Of a stretch of DNA of 64,000 bases, positions 63,621 through 64,000 are shown piece by piece. A program made the position numbers and the translations under genes. How positions within the stretch are numbered: position 1 is the stretch's first letter; each line of letters opens with the position of its first letter. The notes under the pieces are model-generated. The model had not been told where the DNA came from, searched no databases, and saw only the letters and a list, made by a program, of their open reading frames with translations. Origin of the DNA: Pseudoneurospora amorphoporcata (taxonomy: Eukaryota; Ascomycota; Sordariomycetes; Sordariales; Sordariaceae); NCBI GenBank assembly GCA_033297205.1, contig MU859109.1, positions 1 to 64,000 on the forward strand. Direction: 5' to 3'.

Positions 63621-64000
63621 GTTGATCGATGTGTCTGTGTGTGTGGTTGTTGGACTGAGGAGTATCGAACTATTCCCAGTTGGTGGGGGGAACTCGGACG
63701 GCGGACGGAGTCAGGTCGAGAACGGAGACGGGGACACGACGACGGGAAAATATGGCCGGGGACAATCTGATAGTATGTCCTGGTGCTAATGTCGAACACT
63801 TCGGGGGGTGGCCGGAAACGATACTTACGGATATCCTGTAGACGTGGGAGGGGCCCCAAAGGAAGTTTTCTTGGTGGCAGGCTCCGCTCTTCTTTTTCTT
63901 TGCACAGTCCTGGGCCTCGACTCCCGTCGCTGTCTCGCTCACTGCACGCCAGAGACCCTCACCAATTCAGTTTCTCAAAGCAAAAAAATGCCCCGCATTC
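63621..64000. other. eIF3m upstream region to window end
   Basis: The eIF3m promoter and leader should lie here. An ACTTAC word at 63826-63831 followed downstream on the minus strand could be the donor of a 5' UTR intron. No coding region is supported before the window ends. Confidence 0.45.

Overview
The window is from a filamentous ascomycete, almost certainly Neurospora (N. crassa or a close relative). The genes are compact and separate, mostly with short introns (about 50-115 nt) that use GTRNGT-type donors, CTAAC-like branch sites and an AG acceptor. Coding sequence is GC-rich and the spacers hold long homopolymer runs. Several products are recognisable Neurospora proteins: ARG-13, HDA-2 and probably HAM-8. 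No CRISPR, prophage, bacterial-style operon, rRNA or convincing tRNA was seen. Splice sites were placed by eye from reading frame, donor, branch site and acceptor, and each gene entry lists its exons.

Layout. 0-6 kb: spacer with poly-T tracts, a Cys-rich hypothetical gene, then a convergent pair (tandem FolB protein and a DUF3605 protein). 6-11 kb: long spacer. 10.8-18.4 kb: UDP-glucose pyrophosphorylase, an ING-family PHD protein and, divergent from it, the Hos2-type histone deacetylase hda-2. 18.4-23.8 kb: a very long open frame following hda-2. 24-26 kb: AT-rich spacer with an 11-bp minisatellite. 26-45 kb: an ARS2/SERRATE homologue, a TspO-like protein, the mitochondrial ornithine carrier arg-13, the U5 snRNP helicase prp28, a mitoribosomal protein, the diphthamide protein dph4, a 14-3-3 protein and the ATP synthase inhibitor. 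45-64 kb: nucleoporin nsp1, a Laa2/DUF5102-like trafficking protein, eIF2-gamma, the four-TM protein ham-8, UMP kinase with an alternative mitochondrial leader, and eIF3m.

Most genes are housekeeping (translation, splicing, nuclear transport, chromatin, mitochondria) and there is no functional cluster. The divergent ING and HDAC genes are the only pair with an obvious shared theme, histone acetylation state.

The standout is hda-2. Its stop codon is TAG, and the same reading frame continues for 5.4 kb. It has no ATG for the first 208 codons. Three further in-frame TAG codons interrupt it, and no TAA, TGA or frameshift does, once one canonical 59-nt intron is removed, before a final TGA at 23842. 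Neurospora and relatives perform A-to-I mRNA editing during sexual development, which turns UAG into UGG (Trp). Read that way, the locus would encode one protein of about 2,299 residues instead of the 499-residue deacetylase. This is inference from sequence alone; a diverged downstream gene or pseudogene, or translational readthrough, are the main alternatives.
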